NCBI RefSeq assembly: GCF_024508235.1
Contig: NZ_CP101943.1
Span: forward strand, 2,081,112-2,145,111
Length of the DNA: 64,000 nucleotides
Origin: Halococcus qingdaonensis
GTDB taxonomy: Archaea > Halobacteriota > Halobacteria > Halobacteriales > Halococcaceae
Direction: 5' to 3'
Both the position numbers and the translations under genes were made by a program. The notes under the pieces are model-generated. The model was not told where the DNA came from. It did not search any database and saw nothing but the letters and a program-made list of their open reading frames with translations. Below are positions 36,850 to 46,822 of this stretch, in pieces; the first letter of the stretch is position 1, and every line of letters starts with the position of its first letter.

Positions 36850-38409
36850 TCAGTCCCCCATCGATGTCGCGCCCTCGATACCGGGGATGCCGTCGACCCC
36901 CATCGAGGACAGTTCGCGTTTGAGTTCCCGTTCGTCGTCGACGTCCTGCGACAGCTCCATCGACTGCGCGAAGTTCTTCACCAGCCCACAGTTCGGGCCT
37001 TCGGGCGTCTCAGAGGGGCAGATGCGCCCCCACTGCGTGGCGTGCAGATCGCGCGCCTCGAAGTGTGGCTGACTCCGCGAGAGCGGACTGCGGAGCCGCC
37101 GGAGATGCGAGAGAACACCCATGTAGTCGGTGCGGTCGACGAGCTGGCTCACACCAGAGCGCCCGCCGACCCAGTTGCCCGTCGCGATCGGATGCTCCAG
37201 ACGCTCGGTCAGTACGTCCGAACGAACGACCGTGTTGACCGAGAGCTGCCGATTGCGCATGTTCGCCCGCTCCAGCTGGTATTTCACGTCGCGCGCGAGC
37301 TTGTTGAGCGCCGTGCGGAACAGGTCGGTCATCAGATCGCCCGACACCTTGAGGCGCTTGTTGGCGTAGTGGTCCTTGTCGTCGGCCTCGCGCCGGCCGA
37401 GCGCGAGCTCGAAACAGGCCTCGGCCATCCGACAGAGGTAGAACGCCTTGTTGATCCGCGTCTCCTCGTCGGGAACGCCCTCCTCGTGGAGATGCGGCAG
37501 CAGGTAGCGATCGATGACGTAGTTCGCCCGCTTCAGCTGGTAGTTCTTCCCCTGGCCGGAGGCGACGCGCTCGCCGAGGGTCTCGATCGCCTCCTCCTCG
37601 GTCTGGACGTCGGCGGTCTCCAGGTTTTCGAGCATGAACTTCACGACCTCGGGATCGTCGCTGACCCGGTGGACGATCTCCTCGTCGGATTCGAGGCCGA
37701 GCGCGCGAACGAGGGTGACGAAGTCGATCGAGCCCGAGACGCTCGGGAACGAGACTTCGAGGAGCCCCTCACGATTTCGCTCACAGAGCACGAGGGCGCG
37801 GTAGCCACGGCGCTGGCTGAACGTCTTGGCGACCTGGATCTCGTCGTCGTATTTCGTGTCGTACTCCGCGAGGATCTTGTTCGGCGCGAGGTCCTCGCTG
37901 GTCATCAGTACGCGCTCGGAGCCGTTGACGATGAAGTAGCCACCGGGGTCGGCGGGGTCCTCGCCAAGGTCGATCAGCTCCTCGTCGCTCGCATCGGCGA
38001 TATTACACTTGTCCGAGCCGACCATGATCGGCATGCGACCGATCTGGGTCTCGGTCGTGTCGACGACGCGCTCTTCCTCTTCCTCGCCGCCGACGACGAC
38101 CGCCATCTCCATGAAGACGGGCGCGGCGTACGTGATGTTTCGGAGGCGGGCTTCCTGGGGGTTGAGCCGTTCCTCGCTCCCGTCGGCCTCGCGGACGCGC
38201 GGCGTCACGACACGGACGTCGCCGAGCTCGACGAAGACGGGCTCCTCGCCCTCCTTGTCGCCGATGTCGGTGTCGATCGTCTCCTTCTCGTCGACGACCT
38301 GCTGCATGCCGCCGTTGAGAAAGGCGTTAAACGAGCTGAAATGGTGTTCTGCGAGCCGTTCACGGGAGAAGTACTCCCTCGAAATCGAGCGTCTGAGTTC
38401 CCTGTTCAT
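36850..38409 (-). CDS. rpoB2: DNA-directed RNA polymerase subunit B''
   Basis: A 519-residue N-terminal half of subunit B: protrusion, lobe and fork. It includes [15 protein letters not shown]-like text ([15 protein letters not shown]), [23 protein letters not shown] near residue 150 and [26 protein letters not shown] near 465. Its ATG shares one base with the rpoH stop. The long plus-strand frames across this gene are mirror artefacts of GC-rich codon use. Confidence 0.98.
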   Translation of the reverse strand: MNRELRRSISREYFSRERLAEHHFSSFNAFLNGGMQQVVDEKETIDTDIGDKEGEEPVFVELGDVRVVTPRVREADGSEERLNPQEARLRNITYAAPVFMEMAVVVGGEEEEERVVDTTETQIGRMPIMVGSDKCNIADASDEELIDLGEDPADPGGYFIVNGSERVLMTSEDLAPNKILAEYDTKYDDEIQVAKTFSQRRGYRALVLCERNREGLLEVSFPSVSGSIDFVTLVRALGLESDEEIVHRVSDDPEVVKFMLENLETADVQTEEEAIETLGERVASGQGKNYQLKRANYVIDRYLLPHLHEEGVPDEETRINKAFYLCRMAEACFELALGRREADDKDHYANKRLKVSGDLMTDLFRTALNKLARDVKYQLERANMRNRQLSVNTVVRSDVLTERLEHPIATGNWVGGRSGVSQLVDRTDYMGVLSHLRRLRSPLSRSQPHFEARDLHATQWGRICPSETPEGPNCGLVKNFAQSMELSQDVDDERELKRELSSMGVDGIPGIEGATSMGD

Positions 38410-38636
38410 TATTCGATGACGAGTCGATGGACCACCGCACGGTCGGTCGTTCGCGAGTCCCGTTCGATCCGGACGATGTCGCCGGTCGCCGCCTCGTCGG
38501 GCAGCGCCGGATCCGTCCGTTTGATCTTCGGAAGGTCGGTGCGACTGATGTCGTACTCCGCGAGCAGCGCGTCGATCTCGTCGTCGTCGACGAGGCGATG
38601 CTCGGGAACGAGTGTGTGTTGGCTGACCTCTACCAT
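38409..38636 (-). CDS. rpoH: DNA-directed RNA polymerase subunit H
   Basis: A 75-residue subunit H (Rpb5 C-terminal homologue): [35 protein letters not shown] and [27 protein letters not shown]. It binds the lower jaw of RNAP. It is the first gene of the rpoH-B2-B1-A1-A2-nusA-rps12-rps7 unit and is followed directly by rpoB2. A TATATA box lies about 50 nt before the ATG. Confidence 0.97.
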   Translation of the reverse strand: MVEVSQHTLVPEHRLVDDDEIDALLAEYDISRTDLPKIKRTDPALPDEAATGDIVRIERDSRTTDRAVVHRLVIE

Positions 38637-38683
38637 GTGTACCTATCCGGGGGAGAAGTTGCTATCACGAGAGACTACAGTCC

Positions 38684-38689
38684 ATATAT
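38684..38689 (-). promoter_or_regulatory. Putative TATA box of the RNA polymerase operon
   Basis: ATATAT within GGTGATATATGGACTG on the minus strand lies 48-53 nt before the rpoH start, giving a leader of roughly 25 nt. It is the only such box in the 228-base gap between rpoH and tRNA-Asp. Confidence 0.6.
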
Positions 38690-38831
38690 CACCGGCGAAC
38701 TTAAGCATTGCTACCGACGACCCAAACGGGTCGCCGACAGCGCAGCGCTCGTGGAGACCGCGCTTGCCCGGCCCGACGCGACCGTGGAATATAGCGTTTT
38801 GGGCCACCGCAGACGAGGTCGTTTGAAAACC

Positions 38832-38837
38832 CTTAAG
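38832..38837 (+). promoter_or_regulatory. Putative TATA box of tRNA-Asp
   Basis: CTTAAG within AAAACCCTTAAGTCC lies about 30 nt upstream of the first base of tRNA-Asp, the expected TATA position for an archaeal tRNA promoter. Confidence 0.5.
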
Positions 38838-38864
38838 TCCGTCTCCGGAGTACGGATGGTTGTT

Positions 38865-38937
38865 GCCCGGGTGGTGTAGTGGCCCATCATATCACCCTGT
38901 CACGGTGATGACGCGGGTTCAAATCCCGCCTCGGGCG
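38865..38937 (+). tRNA. tRNA-Asp (anticodon GUC)
   Basis: A 73-nt cloverleaf. Acceptor GCCCGGG pairs with CTCGGGC (one G-U), anticodon stem ATCAC/GTGAT encloses CCTGTCACG with anticodon GTC, and the T-arm is GCGGG-TTCAAAT-CCCGC. The discriminator is G, an Asp identity element. It has no downstream tRNA relic, unlike four other tRNAs here. Confidence 0.95.
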
Positions 38938-39044
38938 TTTTCTGCCGACGCCAACTCGTGAGCCAGAGGAGCGACGCAGCCGGAACGGCGCCGGGAACGT
39001 CGAATGCCGATCGTTTATGTGGTCCGGCATGAACTACATACCCA

Positions 39045-39989
39045 ATGTACGAACTGCGGCAGCTGCGGCGCGCGCTCGACGAACCGAAACTCTTCGTCCG
39101 TGAACTGAACCGACTCTACTACACCCGTCTCAACAGTCGGGAGTACAACACCGACGGCGTCGACGTCATGGCCGCCGACTGGGACAACCTCCTGCTCCTC
39201 GATGCCTGCCGATACGACGCCTTCGCTGCCCGCGCTGACCTACCCGGACGGCTGGAAAAGCGGCGCTCGCGCTCGTCGATGACCAGCGAGTTCTTCGCGG
39301 CCAACTTCGACGGGCGGGAGATGCACGACACGGTGTACGTCACCGCCACGCCGATGCTCTACTGGAACCGCAACCGGGGCGACGTCGAGGCGAGCTTCCA
39401 CCGCGAGATCAACGTCTGGCGCGACGGTGGCTGGGACGAGGAGTTCAATACGGTTCGGCCCGAGACGGCCGCCGAACACGCCAAACGCGCCGCCGAAGAG
39501 TATCCCAACAAGCGACTGTTCGTCCACTTCCTCCAGCCGCATTTCCCCGCGATCGGCCAGACCGGACGCGAACATCCCGAACTCAACGACCTGCGGGCGT
39601 GGGACGCCATCAACAGCGGCAGGCTCGATCTTCCCGATTCGGTGCTCCGGCGTGCGTTCGTCGAGAACCTCGACGCGATACTCCCGCACGTCGAGGACCT
39701 CCTCGAAACGCTCGGCGGCAAGACGGTCGTCACCGCCGACCACGGCCAGATGATCGGCGAGCGTTCGTTCCCGATCCCGTTCCGGGAGTACGGCCACCCG
39801 CCCGGTATCTACACCGACGAACTGCTCTCGGTGCCGTGGCACGTCCACACTAACGGCCAACGCCGGGAGATCGTCGCGGAGGAACCCGAGCACGAACCCG
39901 AACGCGGCGACGAGACGGAACCGGCGGACATGGGCATGGACAACGACGTGGTGGCCGACCGGCTCGAAGACCTCGGTTACAAGATGTAA
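39045..39989 (+). CDS. Alkaline-phosphatase-superfamily (sulfatase-like) protein
   Basis: A 314-residue protein of the alkaline phosphatase/sulfatase fold. DNLLLLDACRYDAFAARADL near residue 44 carries the first metal-ligand Asp, HFLQPHFPAIGQ near 164 a metal-binding His, and VVTADHGQMIGERSF near 228 the Asp-His pair. There is no signal peptide, so it is cytoplasmic or membrane-associated through partners. Haloarchaeal members often sit in glycan-modification loci, which suggests sulfo- or phospho-group chemistry on surface sugars; the substrate is unknown. Start: first ATG, with no strong promoter box nearby. Confidence 0.75.
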   Translation: MYELRQLRRALDEPKLFVRELNRLYYTRLNSREYNTDGVDVMAADWDNLLLLDACRYDAFAARADLPGRLEKRRSRSSMTSEFFAANFDGREMHDTVYVTATPMLYWNRNRGDVEASFHREINVWRDGGWDEEFNTVRPETAAEHAKRAAEEYPNKRLFVHFLQPHFPAIGQTGREHPELNDLRAWDAINSGRLDLPDSVLRRAFVENLDAILPHVEDLLETLGGKTVVTADHGQMIGERSFPIPFREYGHPPGIYTDELLSVPWHVHTNGQRREIVAEEPEHEPERGDETEPADMGMDNDVVADRLEDLGYKM

Positions 39990-40134
39990 CTCTCATCCAG
40001 TCAGGAACCGCATCGCGAACGAGCAGCGTCGTGTCCGTGAGCGTCAGCGGGGGTGTTTTCAGAGATCCGTGGCGATCGGTGGAGGGAACGGTTCACGACT
40101 GCCGCTCGGACGGCTGTGTGTCGGTGCCGCACGC

Positions 40135-40163
40135 AAAAACGGGACGACCCGTCGGGGGTCGTT
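40135..40163 (-). terminator. Terminator of the beta-helix protein gene
   Basis: Directly after the stop codon, the minus strand reads ACGACCC-CCGAC-GGGTCGT, then CCCG and five T. A stem of seven with a short loop followed by a T-tract fits intrinsic-like termination. The rest of the 39990-40161 gap shows nothing else. Confidence 0.55.
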
Positions 40164-42297
40164 ACTCGTCGAGCGTTTCGGGGTCGGTGGTGATCGAGAC
40201 CGAGTCCTCGATCGACGCCTGGACGAGTTCACCGGTGTAGGTGTACTCGTCGCGGAAGCTGCCGACGCCACCCGAGACCGAGCTGTTGTCGTCGGAGATC
40301 GGGTCGGACGAGTCGTCGGCGTGTTCGAGCTCGCCGGTGACTTCGAGCGAGTAGTCGGTGCCGCTCCCGTCCTCGCCCATCACCGTGATCGTGCCCGCGT
40401 CACCGTCGAGCTTGATCGTCGCGCGGTCGTCGACTTCGAGCGAGACGATCTCGCCCTCGTACTCGTAGGCGTCGCGCCACTCGTTGACGCCGCCCGAGGC
40501 GCTCTTGCCGGAGATGTCGTCGTTGGAGTCCTTGGTCGCCCCACCGGTCCCGGCCTTGTCGATGTTGCCGCTCGTCTCGACGTTGTAGGGGATACGCCCG
40601 CCCGAGGTGTCGGTATCCGTGACGACGAAGTTGGCGTTGTCGGACGGTTCGGGGACGTCGGATTCGTTGACGTCGCCGCTCAGCTCGTCGTCGGAGCCCG
40701 CGCCGTCGTCGTTGTTCGACGAGTCGTCCGAATCGGACGAGGAATCCTTGGAATCGGAGTCGTCGCTCGATTCCGAGGAGGAATCGTTCGACGAGGACTC
40801 ACTCGACGAATCGTCGCCCGACGACTCGTTACTGGACGAGTCGCTGCTGGACGAGTCATCGCCCGAAGAGCTGTCGGAGCTATCCGAATCGGAACCGCTC
40901 GAACCCGACGAGCCGCTGTAGCTCGACGAGTCGAGGTTCGGGGCGGGACAGCTGCCGCTCTTGTCGATCCCGCTGACGTTCACGTCACCGTTGCGAACGC
41001 GGACCGCCTGTGCGCCCGCGTTGATGGTGGAGTTTTTGACCGTACTGCCACCACAGTTGTGCAGTGCGAGACCGGTCCGACCGCTACCGGTCTGCTGGAT
41101 ACAGCAGTCCTTGACGGTCGTGCCGGAGCGGTCCGCGATGAGGACGCCGACCCAGTCGGAGGCGTCGCCGGTGACGCTGACGTTCTTGAGCGTGCCGCTG
41201 CCGGAGCCGCCGGGCTTCGCGCGGATCGAGTAGCCCTGCGGGTTGTACTCGACGTTCGTGTTCTCGATGGTGAACTCGCCGTAGTTGCCGAAGATCTGGA
41301 TCCCGCCGTCGGCGTTGACCTCGGGGCCGATGCGGACGTCACAGTTGCGGACGACGGCACCGGAGCCGCCACGATCGCTTTCGAGGCGGATGCCCGAGCC
41401 GTTGAGCATGTCCTTGGGGTTCGGCGATCGGCTGTCGGAGACGTCGGCCTCGATCGTCGCGCCATCAACGTAGCTGCCCGAGCTGCCGATCCGGACCTGC
41501 GAGAGGTCGTTGTTCTTGTAGGTGCCGCCCTCGACCTTCACCGCACCGGGAGTACGGCTGGCGTAGACGCCGTTGTTCGAGAATCCTTCGACGTTGCAGT
41601 TGCGCAGGGTGATGGTCCCCTTGTTCGAGCTGCCGATCCAGATACCGGAGCGGGCGTAGGCACCCATCCGGCCCTCGTTGTGCGCGACGAGGTTTTTGAC
41701 CGTCCCCGAACCGCCCGAGGAGCGAATCATCGGCGTGAACGCGTCCTCGGCGCTATCGCTCGATTGGAGGCTCTGGCCTTTGATCGTGACGTCGTGGACC
41801 TGGAGGTTGTCGTCGGGAGCGACCTGGAGGTTCGGACACGCGCCGCTCTGGTCGATCGTGATGTTTTCGACCAGCGCGCCCGACCCGCCGTTGATCGCCA
41901 GCAGCGTGTCGTTGAAGCCGTCGGGGACGGTGAAGGTGACGTCGCCTTCGCCGACAATACCGACGCTACCACCGCTGATGACGTTCTTCTGGGTGAACTT
42001 GTACGTTCCCGAGGGGAACTTGAGCAGGGTGTTGCTGCCTGCGGCCGACTGAAGTGCGCCGTCGGACGCCTCGTTGCCGTTCGGGTCGGCACCGGCATCA
42101 GCCATGTTCACGACGTTATCGAAGCTGATCCCGTGGCGCTCGGTCGCCGCCGCCCCCTCCCCAGCGAGCAGCGGAACCGACACGGCAGCCGCACCGGCAG
42201 CCTTGAGATACGACCGTCGGCTCGGTTTGAAACCGTCGTCTGTGCTATCGCTATCGTTGCGTGCTCCGTCGCGTGGCATCGTCTGCTCATTAGGCAT
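40162..42297 (-). CDS. Tat-exported right-handed beta-helix protein with Ser/Asp-rich linker
   Basis: A 711-residue secreted protein. Its Tat signal is SRRSYLKAAGAAAVSVPLLAG (RR at 27-28). Residues about 60-450 are a parallel beta-helix with short repeated strands (TIENTNVEYNPQGYS, GTVKNLVAHNEGR, TTVKDCCIQQ), a fold of polysaccharide lyases and glycan-binding proteins. Residues about 455-540 are almost pure Ser/Asp. The C-terminus (about 560-711) holds two related beta units of about 65 residues, each with a D/S-rich lead, SGGV..(W/F)RD.Y.Y.GE and a following strand pair. There is no obvious C-terminal anchor. It is probably a cell-wall or extracellular glycan-acting protein. A terminator follows the stop. 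Confidence 0.75.
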   Translation of the reverse strand: MPNEQTMPRDGARNDSDSTDDGFKPSRRSYLKAAGAAAVSVPLLAGEGAAATERHGISFDNVVNMADAGADPNGNEASDGALQSAAGSNTLLKFPSGTYKFTQKNVISGGSVGIVGEGDVTFTVPDGFNDTLLAINGGSGALVENITIDQSGACPNLQVAPDDNLQVHDVTIKGQSLQSSDSAEDAFTPMIRSSGGSGTVKNLVAHNEGRMGAYARSGIWIGSSNKGTITLRNCNVEGFSNNGVYASRTPGAVKVEGGTYKNNDLSQVRIGSSGSYVDGATIEADVSDSRSPNPKDMLNGSGIRLESDRGGSGAVVRNCDVRIGPEVNADGGIQIFGNYGEFTIENTNVEYNPQGYSIRAKPGGSGSGTLKNVSVTGDASDWVGVLIADRSGTTVKDCCIQQTGSGRTGLALHNCGGSTVKNSTINAGAQAVRVRNGDVNVSGIDKSGSCPAPNLDSSSYSGSSGSSGSDSDSSDSSSGDDSSSSDSSSNESSGDDSSSESSSNDSSSESSDDSDSKDSSSDSDDSSNNDDGAGSDDELSGDVNESDVPEPSDNANFVVTDTDTSGGRIPYNVETSGNIDKAGTGGATKDSNDDISGKSASGGVNEWRDAYEYEGEIVSLEVDDRATIKLDGDAGTITVMGEDGSGTDYSLEVTGELEHADDSSDPISDDNSSVSGGVGSFRDEYTYTGELVQASIEDSVSITTDPETLDE

Positions 42298-42505
42298 TTG
42301 TAAAATACCGCTTCTGGCCAGTTAGTTACGTTTACGTATTTTTCAGCTAGCATAGACGGCATTTCGTGACGAACCGGCATAGATGCACTTTCGGTTTTCC
42401 TGTAATAATTTGTCTGAGGGCATCGAGACGGTGATCCGTGCGCGAGTGGTAGACCCTGGCATGGCACGGTAGCGGCCGCCACGGGCCGTCTCGTCGGGAA
42501 ACGGG

Positions 42506-43243
42506 CTACTGACGGTCCCAGTCGATCCAGTCGTGCTCCCAGCCGTTGCGCCGCTCGGCGCTCGCCCGTGCACGCTCGCGGTCCTCGCGAACAGTCCTGT
42601 TGCGCTCGACCGCATCGGACTGTTCACCCTCGACGAGCAGCGGCGCGAACCGTACCGGGCCGAACCGCTCGCGCGCCCCCCGTTCGTCGACGGCGACCAG
42701 TGACTGTTCGTGATTTCCAACGGGTGCGACGAGCCGTCCATCAGGGGCAAGCTGGTCGACGAGCGCGCTCGGAGGTCGGACGACGGCGGCTTCGAGAAGG
42801 ATGCGATCGAAGGGTGCGTAGTCGGGAAAGCCGTGCGTTCCGTCACGTCTGTCGACGAGTACGCCGCCGTAGCCCGCGTGCGAGAGGTTCCGGCGCGCGT
42901 CGACGACGAGCCGGCGGGCGATGTCGACCGCGTGGACGTTCTCCTGACCGACGATCTCGGCGGCCACCGCGGCCGTATAGCCGACGCCCGCACCGACGAC
43001 GAGCACGCTGTCACCGGAAGCGGGCAACAGCGCCTCGAACAGTCGCGCGACCGTGCTCGGCGCGAGCACGCGCGTGTTCGCGTGTTCGGTCGTCCGGTCG
43101 GCGTAGGCCGCACGCTCCTCGGGGAGGAACTCGTGACGCGGGACGGTCCGCATCGCCACGCTGAGTGCCTCGCTCTCGACGACCCCCTTGCTCTCGTGTT
43201 CGAGGCCGTCGACCATGTCCTCGCGCACCGCCGCAGGCTCCAT
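42506..43243 (-). CDS. Divergent PIMT-like methyltransferase
   Basis: A 245-residue protein related to L-isoaspartyl O-methyltransferase. It keeps MRTVPRHEFLPEERAAYADR and a Rossmann loop VLVVGAGVGYTAAVAAEI, but the canonical QTISAPHMVA substrate segment is replaced by NTRVLAPSTVA and EIGTGCGY by VVGAGVGY. A C-terminal extension rich in Arg/Glu ends GWEHDWIDWDRQ. It follows the canonical copy by 50 bases on the same strand. It probably binds SAM, but its substrate is likely to differ. The 208 bases upstream of the neighbouring beta-helix gene (42298-42505) are A/T-richer and hold no gene. Confidence 0.75.
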   Translation of the reverse strand: MEPAAVREDMVDGLEHESKGVVESEALSVAMRTVPRHEFLPEERAAYADRTTEHANTRVLAPSTVARLFEALLPASGDSVLVVGAGVGYTAAVAAEIVGQENVHAVDIARRLVVDARRNLSHAGYGGVLVDRRDGTHGFPDYAPFDRILLEAAVVRPPSALVDQLAPDGRLVAPVGNHEQSLVAVDERGARERFGPVRFAPLLVEGEQSDAVERNRTVREDRERARASAERRNGWEHDWIDWDRQ

Positions 43244-43293
43244 GCGAAACGAACGCCGCGTAGAGCCTTGAATCGCGTGCCTTCGGCTGCGCG

Positions 43294-43914
43294 CTAGCCT
43301 TGCATCGGGACGAACCGCACGCCGCCGTGCTCGGTCCTATCGAGGCTGCCGTCGGCCCGCCGGCGAGCACGCACGAGCGTCTGTCGATGCGTGCCGATCG
43401 GGGCGACGATCGCTCCACCGGGACGGACCTGCTCGGCGACCGGTTCGGGGATTGCGGGCGCTGCACACGTGAGATATGCGCCGTCGTAGGGCGCGTGCTC
43501 GGGCCAGCCATCGTGGCCATCGCCGACGCGGACATCGACGGCATAGCCGAGCTCCGTGAGGCGCTCGCGAGCGCTCTCGGCGAGCGATGCGTGATATTCG
43601 ACGCTCTTCACGCCGTCCGTGATCGCGGCCGTGACGGCGGCGTGGTAGCCACAGCCGGTACCGATCTCGAGAACCGAGTCGCCCGCTTCCGGCGCGAGCA
43701 GGTCGGTCATGATCGCCACCATATGCGGGGCGCTGATCGTTTGATCCGCACCGATCGGCAGCGGCCGGTCGTCGTAGGCGTCTTTCCGTCGATTCTCGGG
43801 CACGAACTCGTGGCGGGGGACTGAGAGCAGCGCCTCACGGGTCGAGTCGCGCTCGATGCGACCCTGCTCGTCGAGTCGGGCGACGAGCTGCTCGCGGGCG
43901 CGCTCGTGGTCCAT
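43294..43914 (-). CDS. pcm: Protein-L-isoaspartate O-methyltransferase
   Basis: A 206-residue PIMT that methylates isoaspartyl residues to start protein repair. It has VPRHEFVPENRRKDAYDDRPLPIG, QTISAPHMVAIMTDLL (substrate segment), SVLEIGTGCGYHAAVTAAI (SAM motif I), YDGAYLTCAAPAIPEPVAEQ and LRPGGAIVAPIG-like text (VRPGGAIVAPIG). The ATG shares one base with the stop of the upstream zinc-finger gene (TGATG), so the two are coupled. A divergent paralogue follows. Confidence 0.95.
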   Translation of the reverse strand: MDHERAREQLVARLDEQGRIERDSTREALLSVPRHEFVPENRRKDAYDDRPLPIGADQTISAPHMVAIMTDLLAPEAGDSVLEIGTGCGYHAAVTAAITDGVKSVEYHASLAESARERLTELGYAVDVRVGDGHDGWPEHAPYDGAYLTCAAPAIPEPVAEQVRPGGAIVAPIGTHRQTLVRARRRADGSLDRTEHGGVRFVPMQG

Positions 43915-44558
43915 CACCAGACGGACCAGGCCGAGCTCGACTCGTCGTCGGCGTACACCCGGTTGACATCCTTGGCGAAGGCCATGTCGCCCTCGTGGTC
44001 GAGGTGGTCGAACCCGTAGCCCTCGGCGTCCGCGCGCAGGTGGATCCCCTTCACCGTGAAGCGCTCGTCGGCGAGGTCCTCCCGCTCGCCGACGGTGAAC
44101 TCGTAGTCGCCGGGTACGCGGAGTTCGATGCCGCGCGTCTCGTCGTTTCCACCCGTGGGATTGAGCGTCACGTCGACAGCGACGTTGCCGACGACGCGCG
44201 TCCAGACGGTCCGGATGTCGGGGACGTCGGCCTCCTCGGTGCGTCCACCCTCGACTTCGAGGCTCGTGATCCGCACAGTCAGAAGTGCCTCGGGCGTGTC
44301 GAGGACGAACTCTTCGCCGACGGCGAGCTGCTCCTCGCGCGGGATCTCGGTCGTCGTCGAGAACGACTCGCCGTCCTGGGAGACGATGACGTCGCGCTGT
44401 TCGGTGGCGGGCTCTTCGAGGCGCGTCTTGTGGACGTGGCCGCATTCGCCACAGCGGACGGTCGCCTGGCCGCCGGATTTCAGCAGTTCGTGGACCACGG
44501 GTGTGTCGGGTGAACACGCCGGGCAGGTGGTGCCGACGCGCTCGGTGGCTTCGCTCAT
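43914..44558 (-). CDS. HVO_0476-type zinc finger protein
   Basis: A 214-residue protein with an N-terminal zinc finger (CPAC at about 12 and CGEC at about 36, with [19 protein letters not shown]) followed by a beta-rich domain containing [21 protein letters not shown]-like strands and a C-terminal acidic stretch. The family is known in haloarchaea next to pcm as HVO_0476-type zinc finger proteins; its role is not known. The overlap with pcm suggests joint expression. Confidence 0.8.
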   Translation of the reverse strand: MSEATERVGTTCPACSPDTPVVHELLKSGGQATVRCGECGHVHKTRLEEPATEQRDVIVSQDGESFSTTTEIPREEQLAVGEEFVLDTPEALLTVRITSLEVEGGRTEEADVPDIRTVWTRVVGNVAVDVTLNPTGGNDETRGIELRVPGDYEFTVGEREDLADERFTVKGIHLRADAEGYGFDHLDHEGDMAFAKDVNRVYADDESSSAWSVW

Positions 44559-44600
44559 GGACGACCTATCGGTCGCACGGATAAAAGCCCGTGGCGTTCG

Positions 44601-45569
44601 CTACGCCCCGTTCGGCGTCGGCAGGTCGATCTCTTCCCCGTCGGCATAGACGGTTGGCTCGCGGAGAATCCCATCGAGATGGAGCGGTGCCTGCGTGTCG
44701 CCGCCGATACCGTGGTCGTCGCCGATGGCGATATGAACTGTTCCGGCGGCTTTCTCGTCGAGCAGCACCGATCCAACCAGTTCGGTGACGGCGACGTTCG
44801 TCCCGATGCCGAGCTCGGCGAGGTTGTAGGCGTCGTCGCCGACCTCCTCGGCACCGCGCTCGACCTGCTCGCGGACGTCCCGATCCGAGATCTCGGTCAC
44901 GAAACCGTCCTCGACGGTGAACTCCAGCTCCTCGTCGAGCAGGCCGTGAGGCATCATCGTGCCGTCGACGACGTAGGTTCCCGATGCGCTCTCGGGGCTG
45001 ACGAACACCTCGCCCGCCGGGAGGTTCGACATCGCGCCCGCCTCGTGGACGATGCCCGTGTCGGCAAGCCACTCGTGCTCGCCCGGCTCGAAGGTGATAT
45101 CGGTGCCCGCGGGCGAGGTGACGCGGATCTCGCTCGCGTCGGCGATCGCATCCAGGATCGACTCACAACAGCCCTCGATGGAGCGGTAGTCGGCGTCGAG
45201 ACCCGTGCGGAACACCTCCTCTGTGATGCCGGGGAGGGTAGCGACGCGTGCACCGGCCTCGTTGGCCCCCGAGCGGGCGCGCGTGTGACTGAGGCTCTTC
45301 GTCGTCGGGCAGAACACGACGTCCGCCCCGCGCATCGCCGCGGCGACGGGTGCCGGCGGTTCGGTGCCGTGCTGGTCGCCCGGCGGATACTGGACCAGAA
45401 CCACGTCGTCGCTCACCGCACACGCGGCGTCGTACAGCGCCTGCCCGATCGAGAGGCGTTCGTCGTCGGTGACGACGGCACAGGATTCCTCGGCCCCGAG
45501 CGCGAGACACTGGTCGACGGCCGTCTCGGCGGCGCTGTCGAGCGTCGCGCCGATGTTCGTCCGGCTCAT
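44601..45569 (-). CDS. M29-like aminopeptidase
   Basis: A 322-residue protein resembling archaeal leucyl aminopeptidases of the M29/aminopeptidase T type. C-terminal blocks include [29 protein letters not shown] near residue 185, [37 protein letters not shown] near 260 and [12 protein letters not shown], which contain the expected metal-binding Glu, His and Asp residues. The start at 45569 ([18 protein letters not shown]) is used because upstream codons are not protein-like. It is divergent from GAPDH. Confidence 0.8.
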   Translation of the reverse strand: MSRTNIGATLDSAAETAVDQCLALGAEESCAVVTDDERLSIGQALYDAACAVSDDVVLVQYPPGDQHGTEPPAPVAAAMRGADVVFCPTTKSLSHTRARSGANEAGARVATLPGITEEVFRTGLDADYRSIEGCCESILDAIADASEIRVTSPAGTDITFEPGEHEWLADTGIVHEAGAMSNLPAGEVFVSPESASGTYVVDGTMMPHGLLDEELEFTVEDGFVTEISDRDVREQVERGAEEVGDDAYNLAELGIGTNVAVTELVGSVLLDEKAAGTVHIAIGDDHGIGGDTQAPLHLDGILREPTVYADGEEIDLPTPNGA

Positions 45570-45689
45570 GAAACCACCGACGGGGCAGCCATGCCTGAGG
45601 CTTTCGGCTGTCGGAGCCGTCCCGTCGCAGCCTCCCACCCATCGAGCGACAGTAGAAACGATTATCCCGGTCGGTCGAACAGCATTACT

Positions 45690-46703
45690 ATGCTCAGCGT
45701 CGGCGTCAACGGCTACGGCACGATCGGCAAACGCGTCGCGGACGCGGTGGTCGCCCAGCCGGACATGGAGCTCGTGGGAGTGGCGAAGACCCGACCGAAC
45801 TACGAGGCCGAGCGCGCCGTGACGAACGGCTATCCGCTCTACGCCGCCATCGAGGAGCGCGCCGAAAAGTTCGACGCGGCGGACATCGAGCTCGCGGGGC
45901 TGGTCGAGGAACTCATCGAGGAGGCGGACGTGATGGTCGACGCCACCCCGTCGGGCATCGGTGCGGAGAACAAGTCCTTGTACGAAGAACGCGATACGCC
46001 CGCGCTCTACCAGGGCGGCGAGGACGCCGATCTCGTCGATACGAGCTTCAACGCCCGCGCGAACTTCGCCGACGCCGCGGGGGCCGACCACGTGCGCGTC
46101 GTCTCGTGCAACACGACAGGGTTGTCGCGGCTCGTCGCCCCGCTCGAAGAGGAGTACGGCATCGAAAAGGTGCGCGCGACGCTCGTCCGGCGCGGCGGCG
46201 ACCCCGCTCAGACCGACCGCGGCCCGATCAACGACATCCTGCCGAACCCGCGGACGATCCCCTCCCACCACGGGCCCGACGTCCAGACGATCTTCCCCGA
46301 TCTCGCCATCGACACCTTGGGGCTCAAGGTGCCCGCGACCCTGATGCACACCCACTCGATCAACGTCTCCCTGAACGGGGACGCAACCGCTGACGAGGTC
46401 CGGGAGCTGCTCGACTCCCAATCACGGACGTTCGTCATCCCCGAACACCTCGACATCGACGGCGCGGGCAAACTCAAGGAGTTCGCGCTCGACGCCGGCC
46501 GCCCGCGCGGCGACCTCTGGGAGAACTGCATCTGGGGCGAGTCGATCTCCGTCGAGGGCGACGACCTCTACCTGTTCCAGGCGATCCACCAGGAATCCGA
46601 CGTCGTCCCCGAGAACATCGATGCCATCCGCGCGGTGAGCGAGACGGCCGACGCCGACGAAAGCATCGAGACGACGAACGACGCCCTCGGCATGGGTTTC
46701 TGA
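45690..46703 (+). CDS. Type II glyceraldehyde-3-phosphate dehydrogenase
   Basis: A 337-residue archaeal (class II) GAPDH. It has [18 protein letters not shown] (Rossmann), [16 protein letters not shown], the catalytic-cysteine region [20 protein letters not shown] near residue 140 and [14 protein letters not shown] near 218. It interconverts GAP and 1,3-bisphosphoglycerate; archaeal type II enzymes mostly serve gluconeogenesis. The start is the ATG at 45690. The 98-base gap to hsp20 has no other gene. Confidence 0.93.
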   Translation: MLSVGVNGYGTIGKRVADAVVAQPDMELVGVAKTRPNYEAERAVTNGYPLYAAIEERAEKFDAADIELAGLVEELIEEADVMVDATPSGIGAENKSLYEERDTPALYQGGEDADLVDTSFNARANFADAAGADHVRVVSCNTTGLSRLVAPLEEEYGIEKVRATLVRRGGDPAQTDRGPINDILPNPRTIPSHHGPDVQTIFPDLAIDTLGLKVPATLMHTHSINVSLNGDATADEVRELLDSQSRTFVIPEHLDIDGAGKLKEFALDAGRPRGDLWENCIWGESISVEGDDLYLFQAIHQESDVVPENIDAIRAVSETADADESIETTNDALGMGF

Positions 46704-46822
46704 GACCTCACGAACACGAATCACAATCTGGCCGAAACGCAGGTGTTGGTCGATCATCTCGACGATGATCGGTCGCAATCGTTCCCCTGACGCGAACCCT
46801 TTTGTCCCGTCCGCACCAACCG

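Noticed and set aside
37042-38826. Long plus-strand frame (594 codons) opposite rpoB''
   Set aside because: It is a mirror of the rpoB'' codon pattern in GC-rich DNA, is Arg/Glu/Asp-rich and has no domain. Similar long shadows oppose fusA, tuf, rpoA' and rpoB'.
40069-42303. Plus-strand frame of 744 codons opposite the beta-helix gene
   Set aside because: It is a monotonous Val/Arg/Asp/Gly sequence produced by the antisense of a repetitive gene. The minus strand has a clear Tat signal and fold, so this is a shadow.
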